A stretch of DNA of 6,942 nucleotides from Bacteroidia bacterium (GTDB lineage: Bacteria; Bacteroidota; Bacteroidia; NS11-12g; UBA955), in assembly GCA_014376345.1 (NCBI GenBank), contig JACMRS010000198.1, positions 1-6,942 on the forward strand. The letters run 5' to 3'. The notes below the pieces were generated by a model. It saw only the letters and a list, made by a program, of their open reading frames with translations, had not been told where the DNA came from and did not search any database. Of this stretch, positions 1-5,756 are shown in pieces; the stretch's first letter is position 1; the number at the start of each line of letters is the position of its first letter. The position numbers and the translations under genes were made by a program.

Positions 1-713
1 GAATTTATGAGGCCAATAAAACTGTTGTTTATACTATTACTTCTTCTCAAGGTGGTGGTGCCGGTGATACCCTCTGGAACCTTGCTTTCACAGTCGGCGG
101 CCAAAGCGCAGGCTGTACCAATGCAATAACTACAGCTCAGTTTATGATTATTGATGCTGTAGCTTTGCCTGTTACTTTAATTGAATTTAATGCTGAAGAA
201 CAGTCTGGTTACAACTATTTAAACTGGGTAGTTGCTGAAGAAGAGAACGTTCAGAAATATATTGTTGAATATGGTCATAACGGAAAAGATTTCGCTGTAG
301 TTGCTGAAATTTCTTACGATGTAACAGCCGGATCAAGCTATTTTTACAATCATTTAGTTGCTGAAGATGTTGTTTCTTATTACAGATTAAGTGTTGCTGA
401 TATTAACGGAAATATCACTCCTTTAAGTCAGGTAAAAGGTGTAAACCAATCGATATTCAGTACTTTTAATATTTATCCTAATCCGGGTAAGGGAGCTTTT
501 ACTGCTAACTTTACTTCATCAAAACAATTGCCGGTAAGTTTTATAGTAACAGATGCTTTTGGTAAAACGGCAGCAACACTTGAAACACTTGCAGTTAAAG
601 GTAATAATAACATTGTTTTCGATCTTGCAGGTAAACTGGAGAATGGCATGTATTTCGTAACTTATAATTACGGTACATCAAAAGGAACGGTTAAAATCAG
701 TATTATTAATTAA
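1..713 (+). CDS. T9SS-sorted secreted/surface protein, 5'-truncated (C-terminal 236 aa)
   Basis: The reading frame is open from base 3 to the TAA at 711-713 and enters from the left edge, so the ATG at 144 is internal and the true start lies outside the window. Visible residues about 54-145 start with ALPVTLIEFNAEE and include LNWVVAEEENVQKYIVEY and a SYYRLSVADINGN strand. This is the fibronectin-like beta domain that often precedes sorting domains in Bacteroidota. Residues about 158-236 are a type A Por/T9SS C-terminal sorting domain: YPNPGKGAF, then VTDAFGKTA, then LENGMYFVTY, ending KISIIN. In this family the sorting domain directs a periplasmic protein through the outer membrane by the type IX machinery and is then normally cleaved, with anchoring to the surface or release. 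The visible 53 N-terminal residues, with one Cys, match nothing I recognise, so the cargo function is unknown. A DUF3820 gene follows 7 nt downstream. Confidence 0.9.
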   Translation, partial: IYEANKTVVYTITSSQGGGAGDTLWNLAFTVGGQSAGCTNAITTAQFMIIDAVALPVTLIEFNAEEQSGYNYLNWVVAEEENVQKYIVEYGHNGKDFAVVAEISYDVTAGSSYFYNHLVAEDVVSYYRLSVADINGNITPLSQVKGVNQSIFSTFNIYPNPGKGAFTANFTSSKQLPVSFIVTDAFGKTAATLETLAVKGNNNIVFDLAGKLENGMYFVTYNYGTSKGTVKISIIN

Positions 714-720
714 TAATAGA

Positions 721-957
721 ATGGCTGAAATACCCGGATTTATTGGCCCTGATCCTGCAATACTTTTAGAACTTGTTAAAATGCAGATGCCATTTGGGAA
801 ATTTAAAGGCGTTGTTATTTACAAGTTACCGGTTTCGTATTTAGAATGGTTTGCAAGAACAGGTTTTCCTGCGGGAAAGCTGGGAATGCTGCTTCAGACA
901 ATGCATGAAATAAAAATAAATGGATTGGAGTTCCTGTTAAAACCTCTGATTAAATAA
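721..957 (+). CDS. DUF3820 family protein (putative quorum-sensing-regulated virulence factor family)
   Basis: This 78-aa protein matches the DUF3820 family over almost its whole length. Key stretches are MPFGKFKGVVIYKLP (residues 21-35), a YLEWFARTGFPAGKLG block (40-55), and LLQTMHEIKINGLEFLLKPL to near the end. The basic, aromatic MPFGKFKG motif and the EIKINGLE helix are the family signature. There is no signal peptide or membrane segment, so it should be cytoplasmic. The molecular function of the family is not established; the virulence-factor label comes from a Pseudomonas member and should not be carried over. The ATG at 721 gives a typical full length. An internal ATG at 781, just before the core motif, is a weaker alternative. 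No clear Shine-Dalgarno is visible. It starts 7 nt after the T9SS gene with no promoter between them, so co-transcription is likely. It converges on purN with a 9-nt gap. Confidence 0.88.
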   Translation: MAEIPGFIGPDPAILLELVKMQMPFGKFKGVVIYKLPVSYLEWFARTGFPAGKLGMLLQTMHEIKINGLEFLLKPLIK

Positions 958-989
958 TCTGCAAACTTAAAGTCTGTTGCAGAATTTTT
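958..989 (+). terminator. Candidate intrinsic terminator between convergent genes
   Basis: TCTGCAA at 958-964 pairs perfectly with TTGCAGA at 977-983. A further 3-bp inner stem is possible (ACT 965-967 with AGT 971-973). A run of five T follows at 985-989 on the + strand. It sits immediately after the stop of the DUF3820 gene and overlaps the last codons of purN, which is a sensible place to end the rightward transcript. The stem is short and only moderately GC-rich, so termination efficiency is uncertain. T-richness on the opposite side is poorer. Confidence 0.45.
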
Positions 990-1536
990 CAATTTCTTCA
1001 GGCAGAAACTGATGTTCAAGAGCTCTGATTTTCAAAGCAAGACTTTCGGGTGTTTCACCTTCATCAACAGTAATTTTATGAGTAGCTAACAATTCACCTT
1101 TGTCAAACTCCCCGTCTATAAGATGGATACTGATTCCACTTGTTTTTTCGTTATTCTCAATAACTGCCTTATGAACATGATGCCCGTACATACCTTTGCC
1201 ACCGTACTTTGGCAGTAGAGATGGATGAATGTTAATGATTCTTTTCGGGAAATTATCTACAAGTATTTGAGGAATTAAAAGTAGAAATCCTGCCAATACG
1301 ATTACATCTGTTTTTAACTCTCGGAGTCTGTCTATAATTTCATTGGTTTCGCTGAGCTGATGCTTCGTGAAAACACTTACAGGAATGTTATTTTCATTGG
1401 CATGTGTAATAACACCTGCTTTTGAATTATTTGTAAAAACAGCCGTAACTTTTACTGATTTGGAATGCTGGAAATAACGGATAATATTCAAAGCATTACT
1501 GCCATTGCCGGATGCAAAAATGACTATATTTTTCAC
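967..1536 (-). CDS. purN: Phosphoribosylglycinamide formyltransferase (GART), 10-formyl-THF dependent
   Basis: PurN transfers a formyl group from 10-formyltetrahydrofolate to GAR, giving FGAR, in de novo purine synthesis (EC 2.1.2.2) in the cytoplasm. The 189-aa protein has the N-terminal phosphate-binding loop FASGNGSN (residues 7-14), the core VIVLAGFLLLIP (78-89) and the catalytic block INIHPSLLPKY (101-111). Asn102 and His104 correspond to E. coli N106 and H108. In DGEFDKGEL, Asp145 aligns with E. coli D144. GGKGMYGHHVH (112-122) replaces the E. coli PGLHTH loop and is, as I recall, typical of Bacteroidota PurN. The length is slightly under E. coli (212 aa) because the C-terminal tail is short. 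The start must be GTG (1536-1534): an in-frame TAA lies three codons upstream and the essential loop follows immediately. It begins 2 nt after the DUF4837 stop, so it is the last gene of the operon and separate here from other pur genes. Confidence 0.96.
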   Translation of the reverse strand: MKNIVIFASGNGSNALNIIRYFQHSKSVKVTAVFTNNSKAGVITHANENNIPVSVFTKHQLSETNEIIDRLRELKTDVIVLAGFLLLIPQILVDNFPKRIINIHPSLLPKYGGKGMYGHHVHKAVIENNEKTSGISIHLIDGEFDKGELLATHKITVDEGETPESLALKIRALEHQFLPEEIEKFCNRL

Positions 1537-1538
1537 AA

Positions 1539-2597
1539 TTATTTAATGCTTAAAGCAATGGCTTCAATTTCTCTCAAATCGCTGAGTTTGGCGTTTTTAC
1601 CGGGTTTGTAAACGAATCCTTCAAATGCAAAAACACTTTTGTTTATAGCGTTTTCTCTGATATATCTTACAAACGGGCCATAAACATCTGTAGCGCCTTT
1701 AACCGACCACCAGCCTCTCAGCATAAGATTCCTTGATCCATCATTCGAAGGGAGCAGTTGTAAGGTTCTTGCAGGAAAACGACTGCTGTTTGAAGTGCTT
1801 ACATAAGTACCCGGAACTTCACCAAATGGAATATTTATTCTGTTGAAAGAATCGCGCATTCTAACAATATCTTTTTCAGAAAAACTGCTGTCAGAACTGA
1901 AATAACCATGAACTATTAATCCAATAGTGCGATCGCCTTGTTCTGCATTTTTAACGTCTTTCTGAAACCAGTAAAAACCATTGCCGCTTTTCATCAATTT
2001 ATAATCTTTTGGAATACTCACACCAACACCGAATTCAACCTTAAATTTTTTGAAATATACACTGTTGGAAGAAGTGTCCGAAAACAGATTTTCATTCTCT
2101 GTTTTAAGTGTCATTGCACTCAGCATATCAAATAATGATTGCCTGTTTTCTGCTATTTTTCTACTGATATCTTTACTGTCTTTTCCGAAAATATATCCTA
2201 CAACCTGGTGTTTTGCAAAGATATCACGCTTGAAAACAGGTGCTGAAGCAGAATTGTTTATAAGAATTTTTATACTATCTTTATTAAAGCCATCAAGCGC
2301 ACTACCTAATATTTCAGAATTGCTTTCAGTTACAAGTACAAGTACATTTTTTTTTGTTTTAAAAGACTCTTCAAATTGCTCTGGATTTGGTTTTTCAATA
2401 TTAAACCAGGGCTCGTTATCGGTAAGATATGGTACAGCAGATCCTAATAGTTCTGTAATAGTTTTAGATGTTTCAGAATTGGTTTGATCATCCGTAAAAA
2501 TCACTAAGTCACCAACGGTTCCAGTAGCTTCAGGCAGGGTCTTTTTTTTGCAGCCGTAAACAAATATTACGGTACAAATTATCAGTAAATAACGCAT
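1539..2597 (-). CDS. DUF4837 family lipoprotein
   Basis: The 352-aa protein begins with a short hydrophobic signal (MRYLLIICTVIFVYGC) whose Cys16 is a plausible lipidation site. The lipobox VYGC is acceptable but lacks the usual Leu at -3. The residues after Cys are KKKT rather than an acidic surface-export signal, which suggests an inner-leaflet or periplasmic lipoprotein. The mature part fits DUF4837, a family largely confined to Bacteroidota with no known function. The best matches are near the C-terminus: MLRGWWSVKG (292-301), a GPFV block (307-310) and FEGFVYKP (325-332), after a region including IPFGEVPGTYVSTS. The ATG at 2597 directly abuts the stop codon of the transglycosylase gene (TAAATG, 0-nt gap), implying translational coupling and possibly a role linked to the cell wall. 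Two A-runs in the coding strand (A9 at 2347-2355, A8 at 2542-2549) encode Lys-rich stretches. Confidence 0.87.
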   Translation of the reverse strand: MRYLLIICTVIFVYGCKKKTLPEATGTVGDLVIFTDDQTNSETSKTITELLGSAVPYLTDNEPWFNIEKPNPEQFEESFKTKKNVLVLVTESNSEILGSALDGFNKDSIKILINNSASAPVFKRDIFAKHQVVGYIFGKDSKDISRKIAENRQSLFDMLSAMTLKTENENLFSDTSSNSVYFKKFKVEFGVGVSIPKDYKLMKSGNGFYWFQKDVKNAEQGDRTIGLIVHGYFSSDSSFSEKDIVRMRDSFNRINIPFGEVPGTYVSTSNSSRFPARTLQLLPSNDGSRNLMLRGWWSVKGATDVYGPFVRYIRENAINKSVFAFEGFVYKPGKNAKLSDLREIEAIALSIK

Positions 2598-4010
2598 TTA
2601 ATTATTAACGGCTTTTGTATAGATTTTAATAAGAGTTCCTTTTGCTATTGCAGCATCTGATGAAGCTACAAAGTTTTCTGCTTTTGTTTTTTCAATATCC
2701 AGTTCTGCAAATCTTGAACAAATCGAATTGAGAGATGAATTGTCATTTTCCACCAGATAATAAAAGAATTTCTGATGACTTGGATTCACAACAGGGATAC
2801 AGGTTTCACGGATTTCCTGAATTTTAATATTCTGTCCGGGTTTTATTTTTCCGCTGCGGATATGGTTCCATTTTTTAAGTTCAGAAACATTACAATCGAA
2901 ACGGTTAGCAATTTGTCCAAGAGTTTCACCTTTACCTGCTTTATGATAATATGTATGAATTTCTCGTTTAATATAATCGTTTGGATCGAAAGTGTTGCCG
3001 CTGATAGCCATAATGCTGTCATGCATCTGTACAAGTTGCATGGCATCGCTGTAAGGCAATACAAGTGGATGAGACAATCCGCTGCTGCTGCTGCAATTTA
3101 CAAATTGGGTTTTATAAGTAGAATTGTAAGCCTCAATAGATTCTGTACTGATACCAAGCACAGCAGAAATGTATTTAAAATGCATATCGCAGGTTAAAGG
3201 TACCTGTACCATCAGTTCTTCATTTTCTAATCTGTTATTGGTTTCATCACTTGCCGGAGAAAAATTCATCAGGAAAGCAGTTGCCAGAAATTTCGGAATG
3301 TAATTCTGAGTTTCTCTTGGCAGGTAGTTTTTTATTTCCCAAAAAGTTCTTTTACCCCCCGACCTTGTAATTGCTTTGCTTACGTTTCCCGGACCGCAAT
3401 TATATGCAGCAATAGCAAGCAGCCAGTCACCGAATCGGTTATAATTACTTTGCAGATAATCGCATGCTTTTTCTGTTGATTTGTAAAGATCCTTCCGTTC
3501 ATCTATCCAGTTATTTATTTCAAGATCCATCATTCTACCCGTTGCAGGCATAAATTGCCATAGTCCCATTGCACCGCACCATGATTCAGCATTTGGATTG
3601 AGTGCAGATTCAATAACAGATAAATATTTAATTTCTTGCGGAAGTCCTTTTTTATCAAGTACTTCTTCAAATATCCGGAAGTAAATATCTTTTCTGTCCG
3701 AAGCTTTTCTTAGAAAACCACTTGACGGATCTTTCATGTAACGCATCTGAAGACGCACTGCATCATTGAGTTTAAAAGAAATAATAGTACCGAGAGAAGC
3801 GCTGAGTTCATTAAACTGTTCTTCTGAAATAGAATTCACTTCATCCTGAGTCAGGTTTGCTTTTGCTTTGTCCGCATTACTGTGAAATAAACATTGAGTA
3901 AGGCTGTCAATTCTAGAAAGAGAATTTTTTTGAGCAATAGCAGGAGCAACCAATAAACCTAAAATTAAGGTAAGAAAGAGTGATTTGAAGAAACGATTTT
4001 TTATTGCCAT
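2598..4010 (-). CDS. Secreted lytic transglycosylase (SLT fold, MltD-like) with LysM domain
   Basis: This enzyme family cleaves the MurNAc-GlcNAc bond of peptidoglycan non-hydrolytically, forming 1,6-anhydroMurNAc, in the periplasm. The 470-aa protein starts with a signal peptide (hydrophobic 11-26, probable cleavage after APAIAQ or nearby). It has no lipobox, unlike E. coli MltD, so it is probably soluble. The SLT domain spans about 107-255: catalytic Glu134 in SVIESALNPN, then GAMGLWQFMPATGR (146-159) and AAYNCGPGNV (201-210), all canonical. A LysM domain spans about 353-398 (GETLGQIANRF, KIKPGQNIKI) for glycan binding. Residues about 415-463 look like a second, degenerate LysM. A short poly-Ser stretch (307-310) lies in the linker region. 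It is the first gene of the operon with DUF4837 and purN and is preceded by a strong Bacteroidota-type promoter. The closest E. coli relative is probably MltD, but the symbol is not assigned because the architecture differs. Confidence 0.94.
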   Translation of the reverse strand: MAIKNRFFKSLFLTLILGLLVAPAIAQKNSLSRIDSLTQCLFHSNADKAKANLTQDEVNSISEEQFNELSASLGTIISFKLNDAVRLQMRYMKDPSSGFLRKASDRKDIYFRIFEEVLDKKGLPQEIKYLSVIESALNPNAESWCGAMGLWQFMPATGRMMDLEINNWIDERKDLYKSTEKACDYLQSNYNRFGDWLLAIAAYNCGPGNVSKAITRSGGKRTFWEIKNYLPRETQNYIPKFLATAFLMNFSPASDETNNRLENEELMVQVPLTCDMHFKYISAVLGISTESIEAYNSTYKTQFVNCSSSSGLSHPLVLPYSDAMQLVQMHDSIMAISGNTFDPNDYIKREIHTYYHKAGKGETLGQIANRFDCNVSELKKWNHIRSGKIKPGQNIKIQEIRETCIPVVNPSHQKFFYYLVENDNSSLNSICSRFAELDIEKTKAENFVASSDAAIAKGTLIKIYTKAVNN

Positions 4011-4026
4011 ACTTATTTAAACTTGT

Positions 4027-4058
4027 CAAAAATACAAGCTATTAACGCATTATGCAAA
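4027..4058 (-). promoter_or_regulatory. Bacteroidota-type promoter for the transglycosylase-DUF4837-purN operon
   Basis: On the - strand TTTG (4058-4055) is followed after exactly 20 nt by TATTTTTG (4034-4027). This matches the Bacteroidota housekeeping consensus TTTG -N19-21- TAnnTTTG. The ATG at 4010 lies 16 nt beyond the -7 box, giving a very short leader. Both boxes match fully and the spacing is ideal, so this is the best-supported promoter in the window. Confidence 0.78.
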
Positions 4059-4080
4059 CCTTTATTGCAGCAACGTTTGC
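4054..4080. promoter_or_regulatory. Inverted repeat GCAAAC-N15-GTTTGC, possible operator
   Basis: GCAAAC at 4054-4059 is perfectly mirrored by GTTTGC at 4075-4080. A second small palindrome TTGCAGCAA (4065-4073) lies between them. The left arm contains the -33 box of the leftward operon, a position where a dimeric regulator could compete with RNA polymerase. A 6-bp match in AT-rich DNA can arise by chance, and no regulator is encoded nearby. Confidence 0.25.
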
Positions 4081-4165
4081 AATTAAACTATTGTACTGTC
4101 TTGTATTATGAACGGTAACAATTAGAAATAAACGGGAATATTTTAATTATTTAAGCAGGTTGCAA

Positions 4166-4196
4166 TTTCAAAGGAGTCAAAATAATTGTATTTTTG
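4166..4196 (+). promoter_or_regulatory. Bacteroidota-type promoter for the Ald-like gene
   Basis: TATTTTTG at 4189-4196 is a full match to TAnnTTTG. The -33 position, 19 nt upstream, holds TTTC (4166-4169), one mismatch from TTTG. The ATG at 4219 follows 22 nt after the -7 box. The 11-mer ending in this box (TTGTATTTTTG) also occurs in the opposing promoter. Because the box lies downstream of a possible TTG start at 4186, it argues for the ATG at 4219. Confidence 0.62.
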
Positions 4197-4218
4197 TAAG
4201 ACAACTAAACGGGAAAAC

Positions 4219-5445
4219 ATGTCTAAGAAAGGAATTATCACATTTTCAGAACTCGCACAGGAGGCAGCTCTTCAGCCGCTTGAACAAGTTGCCAGGATGA
4301 AAAAAAATGCTGAACACCTTTTTATTGGTATTCCACGTGAAATTACCTCTCAGGAAAACCGTGTTCCTTTAACGCCTTCAGCTGTTGCTTCATTAGTTAA
4401 CAATGGTCATGAAGTGTGGATTGAATCGAAAGCCGGCGATGCATCGCATTTTTACAACAACGAATACAGTGAAGCTGGTGCGAAGATTATTAACAGTCAT
4501 GAAGAAATTTACAAGGCTGATATTGTAATTAAAATTGAACCACCAACGGCAGAAGAGATTGAATATATGAGGCCGGATCAGATTCTCATTTCTGCTTTGC
4601 AGTTAGAGCAACTCGATCCAATTTTGCTAAACAGAATATTGCTTAAGCGTATAAATGCTATTGCATTTGAGTTTTTGCAAGATGATTCCGGTGCGCTTCC
4701 TTTTATGCGCACTATGAGTGAAATTGCTGGGCATGCCTGTATTATGCTTGCGTCCGAATGTCTTAATAATGCACATGGCGGAAAAGGCGAGTTATTGGGT
4801 GGCTTTACAGGTATTCCTCCAACACATGTTGTTATAATCGGTGCAGGAGCTGTGGGCGAATATGCAGCAAGAGCTGCAATTGGTCTTGGAGCTTGTGTGA
4901 AAGTGTTTGACAACGAACTTTACAGATTGAGAAGACTTCAGGAAAACCTCGGAACGAAAGTCTATACTTCTACTATTCAGCCTAAAATATTATCAGAAGC
5001 CCTGCGTACCTGCGACATTGCAATAGGTGCTTTGCGAGGCGAAAAAGGCAGAACTCCGGTAGTTGTAAGTGAGCAGATGGTTTCTAAAATGAAGCCCAAA
5101 TCTGTAATCGTAGATATCAGTATTGATCAGGGTGGTGTGTTTGAAACATCAGAAGTTACAAATCATAAAAACCCGATTATCATTAGGCATGATGTTATTC
5201 ATTATTGTGTTCCGAATATCACATCCAGAGTCTCAAGAACTACCAGTTATGCTTTAAGTAATATATGCACCCCATTATTAATGGATATGGCTAATTCAGG
5301 TGGTTTTTACGAATATATGAAAGAAGCTGCAGGTTCAAGACAAGGCATTTATGCTTTTAAGGGGAGTTTGTGCAATGCCTCACTAGCCTACAAATTCGGC
5401 ATGAAAAGCAAGGACATAGATTTTCTCCTTGGCGCGTTTAGTTAA
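4219..5445 (+). CDS. Alanine dehydrogenase / transhydrogenase-alpha family NAD-binding protein
   Basis: The 408-aa product is collinear with alanine dehydrogenase (L-alanine + NAD+ to pyruvate + NH3), with about 33 extra N-terminal residues before the family start FIGIPREITSQENRVPLTP (35-53). The Rossmann loop is IGAGAVGEYAAR (207-218), followed by Asp231 (KVFDNE), which suggests NAD rather than NADP. Also conserved are MSEIAG (166-171), VDISIDQGG (298-306, Asp303) and HYCVPN (328-333, Asn333). Arg48 matches the substrate-binding Arg15 of the M. tuberculosis enzyme. However, the classical Lys75 position is Glu107 (IKIEPP) and the Tyr/His pair of the YLHL motif reads ALQL (Ala126, Gln128). Alanine dehydrogenase activity is therefore not assured from sequence. 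The ATG at 4219 has GGGA 5 nt upstream and lies just after the promoter. A TTG at 4186 in the same frame overlaps the promoter and is rejected. It is monocistronic, divergent from the transglycosylase operon. Confidence 0.9.
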   Translation: MSKKGIITFSELAQEAALQPLEQVARMKKNAEHLFIGIPREITSQENRVPLTPSAVASLVNNGHEVWIESKAGDASHFYNNEYSEAGAKIINSHEEIYKADIVIKIEPPTAEEIEYMRPDQILISALQLEQLDPILLNRILLKRINAIAFEFLQDDSGALPFMRTMSEIAGHACIMLASECLNNAHGGKGELLGGFTGIPPTHVVIIGAGAVGEYAARAAIGLGACVKVFDNELYRLRRLQENLGTKVYTSTIQPKILSEALRTCDIAIGALRGEKGRTPVVVSEQMVSKMKPKSVIVDISIDQGGVFETSEVTNHKNPIIIRHDVIHYCVPNITSRVSRTTSYALSNICTPLLMDMANSGGFYEYMKEAAGSRQGIYAFKGSLCNASLAYKFGMKSKDIDFLLGAFS

Positions 5446-5484
5446 TTACGAATTACGGTATTACGAATTACGGTATTACGAATT
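5446..5484. repeat. 15-bp tandem repeat, 2.6 copies
   Basis: The unit TTACGAATTACGGTA occurs perfectly at 5446-5460 and 5461-5475, then breaks off as TTACGAATT at 5476-5484, running into a T6. It begins at the first base after the stop codon of the Ald-like gene. Within the unit, TTACG recurs, so it may derive from an older 7-8 bp repeat. No hairpin forms from it. Confidence 0.92.
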
Positions 5485-5511
5485 TTTTCAAAGATTATTT
5501 TTTTGCTAATT

Positions 5512-5547
5512 AATTCACAAATCACAAATCTTAAATCTCAAATTTTA
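5512..5547. repeat. Degenerate 7-bp periodic repeat (AATCNCA-like)
   Basis: Five successive units can be read: AATTCACA, AATCACA, AATCTTA, AATCTCA, AATTTTA. A further three units of the same kind lie at 5732-5753 (AATCCTCA, AATCAGA, AATTCTC). Similar drifting AT-rich repeats occur in intergenic DNA of Bacteroidota, from general recollection. No function is evident. Confidence 0.6.
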
Positions 5548-5683
5548 TCTACCCGTGGACAAACTGCCGTGTGCCCCTACAATTGAAATAATTCTCAAAT
5601 AAAAGAGATGCGTTAATAATGAATCTCTACAAAATGACAAAATTTTAAAACTTTTCTTGATTGGTAATTAGTTTCTTAACTGC

Positions 5684-5720
5684 ATTCTGTAATAACGGAA
5701 TACCGTTAACAGAATTTTGT
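5684..5720 (+). terminator. Strong hairpin with T-rich tail; possible terminator or repeat-element remnant
   Basis: ATTCTGT (5684-5690) pairs with ACAGAAT (5709-5715) and TAACGG (5693-5698) pairs with CCGTTA (5703-5708). The loop is AATA and there is a 2-nt AA bulge, for 13 bp in total. TTTGTT follows on the + strand. It lies 238 nt past the Ald-like stop, far for a terminator but possible in a convergent region. The other side is not T-rich, so it would not serve the leftward gene well. Because it is flanked by the CAAAATGACAAA direct repeats it could instead be a degenerate repeat element. Confidence 0.4.
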
Positions 5721-5756
5721 TCAAAATGACAAATCCTCAAATCAGAAATTCTCCCC

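Larger units (their letters stand above)
5446..5756. other. Repeat-rich convergent intergenic region, no gene
   Basis: This 311-bp stretch lies between the 3' ends of the Ald-like gene and the CarboxypepD_reg-like gene. It contains no credible coding frame, tRNA or other RNA gene. In order it holds the 15-bp tandem repeat, T-runs, the 7-bp periodic repeat and a GC-richer patch at about 5549-5580 (CTACCCGTGG to GTGCCCCTAC). After these come a 12-bp direct repeat CAAAATGACAAA at 5630-5641 and 5722-5733, a hairpin at 5684-5715, and three more 7-bp-like units. The 12-mers resemble the end of the widespread TTCAGAATGACA-type intergenic repeat. The GC patch resembles one half of GCCGTGCCCCTAC-type palindromes. 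Both resemblances are from memory. Confidence 0.7.

Noticed and set aside
1938..2487. Open + strand frames opposite the DUF4837 gene (1938-2135, 2050-2487)
   Set aside because: They are antisense to a well-supported lipoprotein gene, encode low-complexity Phe/Ser/Ile-rich sequence and have no family resemblance.
2347..2549. Phase-variation switch at the A9 and A8 runs in the DUF4837 gene
   Set aside because: The frame is intact, the runs encode Lys codons normal for an AT-rich genome, and one sequence gives no evidence of length variation.
2775..3197. Open frames overlapping the transglycosylase gene (2775-3197 +, 2843-3064 - in another frame)
   Set aside because: They are shadows of a gene with intact catalytic motifs and have no plausible domains.
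4578..4913. Antisense frame inside the Ald-like gene
   Set aside because: It is a mirror of the coding frame with Pro/Ala/Ser-rich composition and no recognisable motif.
5446..5547. CRISPR-like array
   Set aside because: The repeats are only 7-15 bp and directly tandem with no spacers, and no cas gene is nearby.
5604..5628. Hairpin AGAGAT-N13-ATCTCT as a terminator
   Set aside because: The stem is 6 bp and AT-rich with a long loop and no T-run, so it is within chance expectation.
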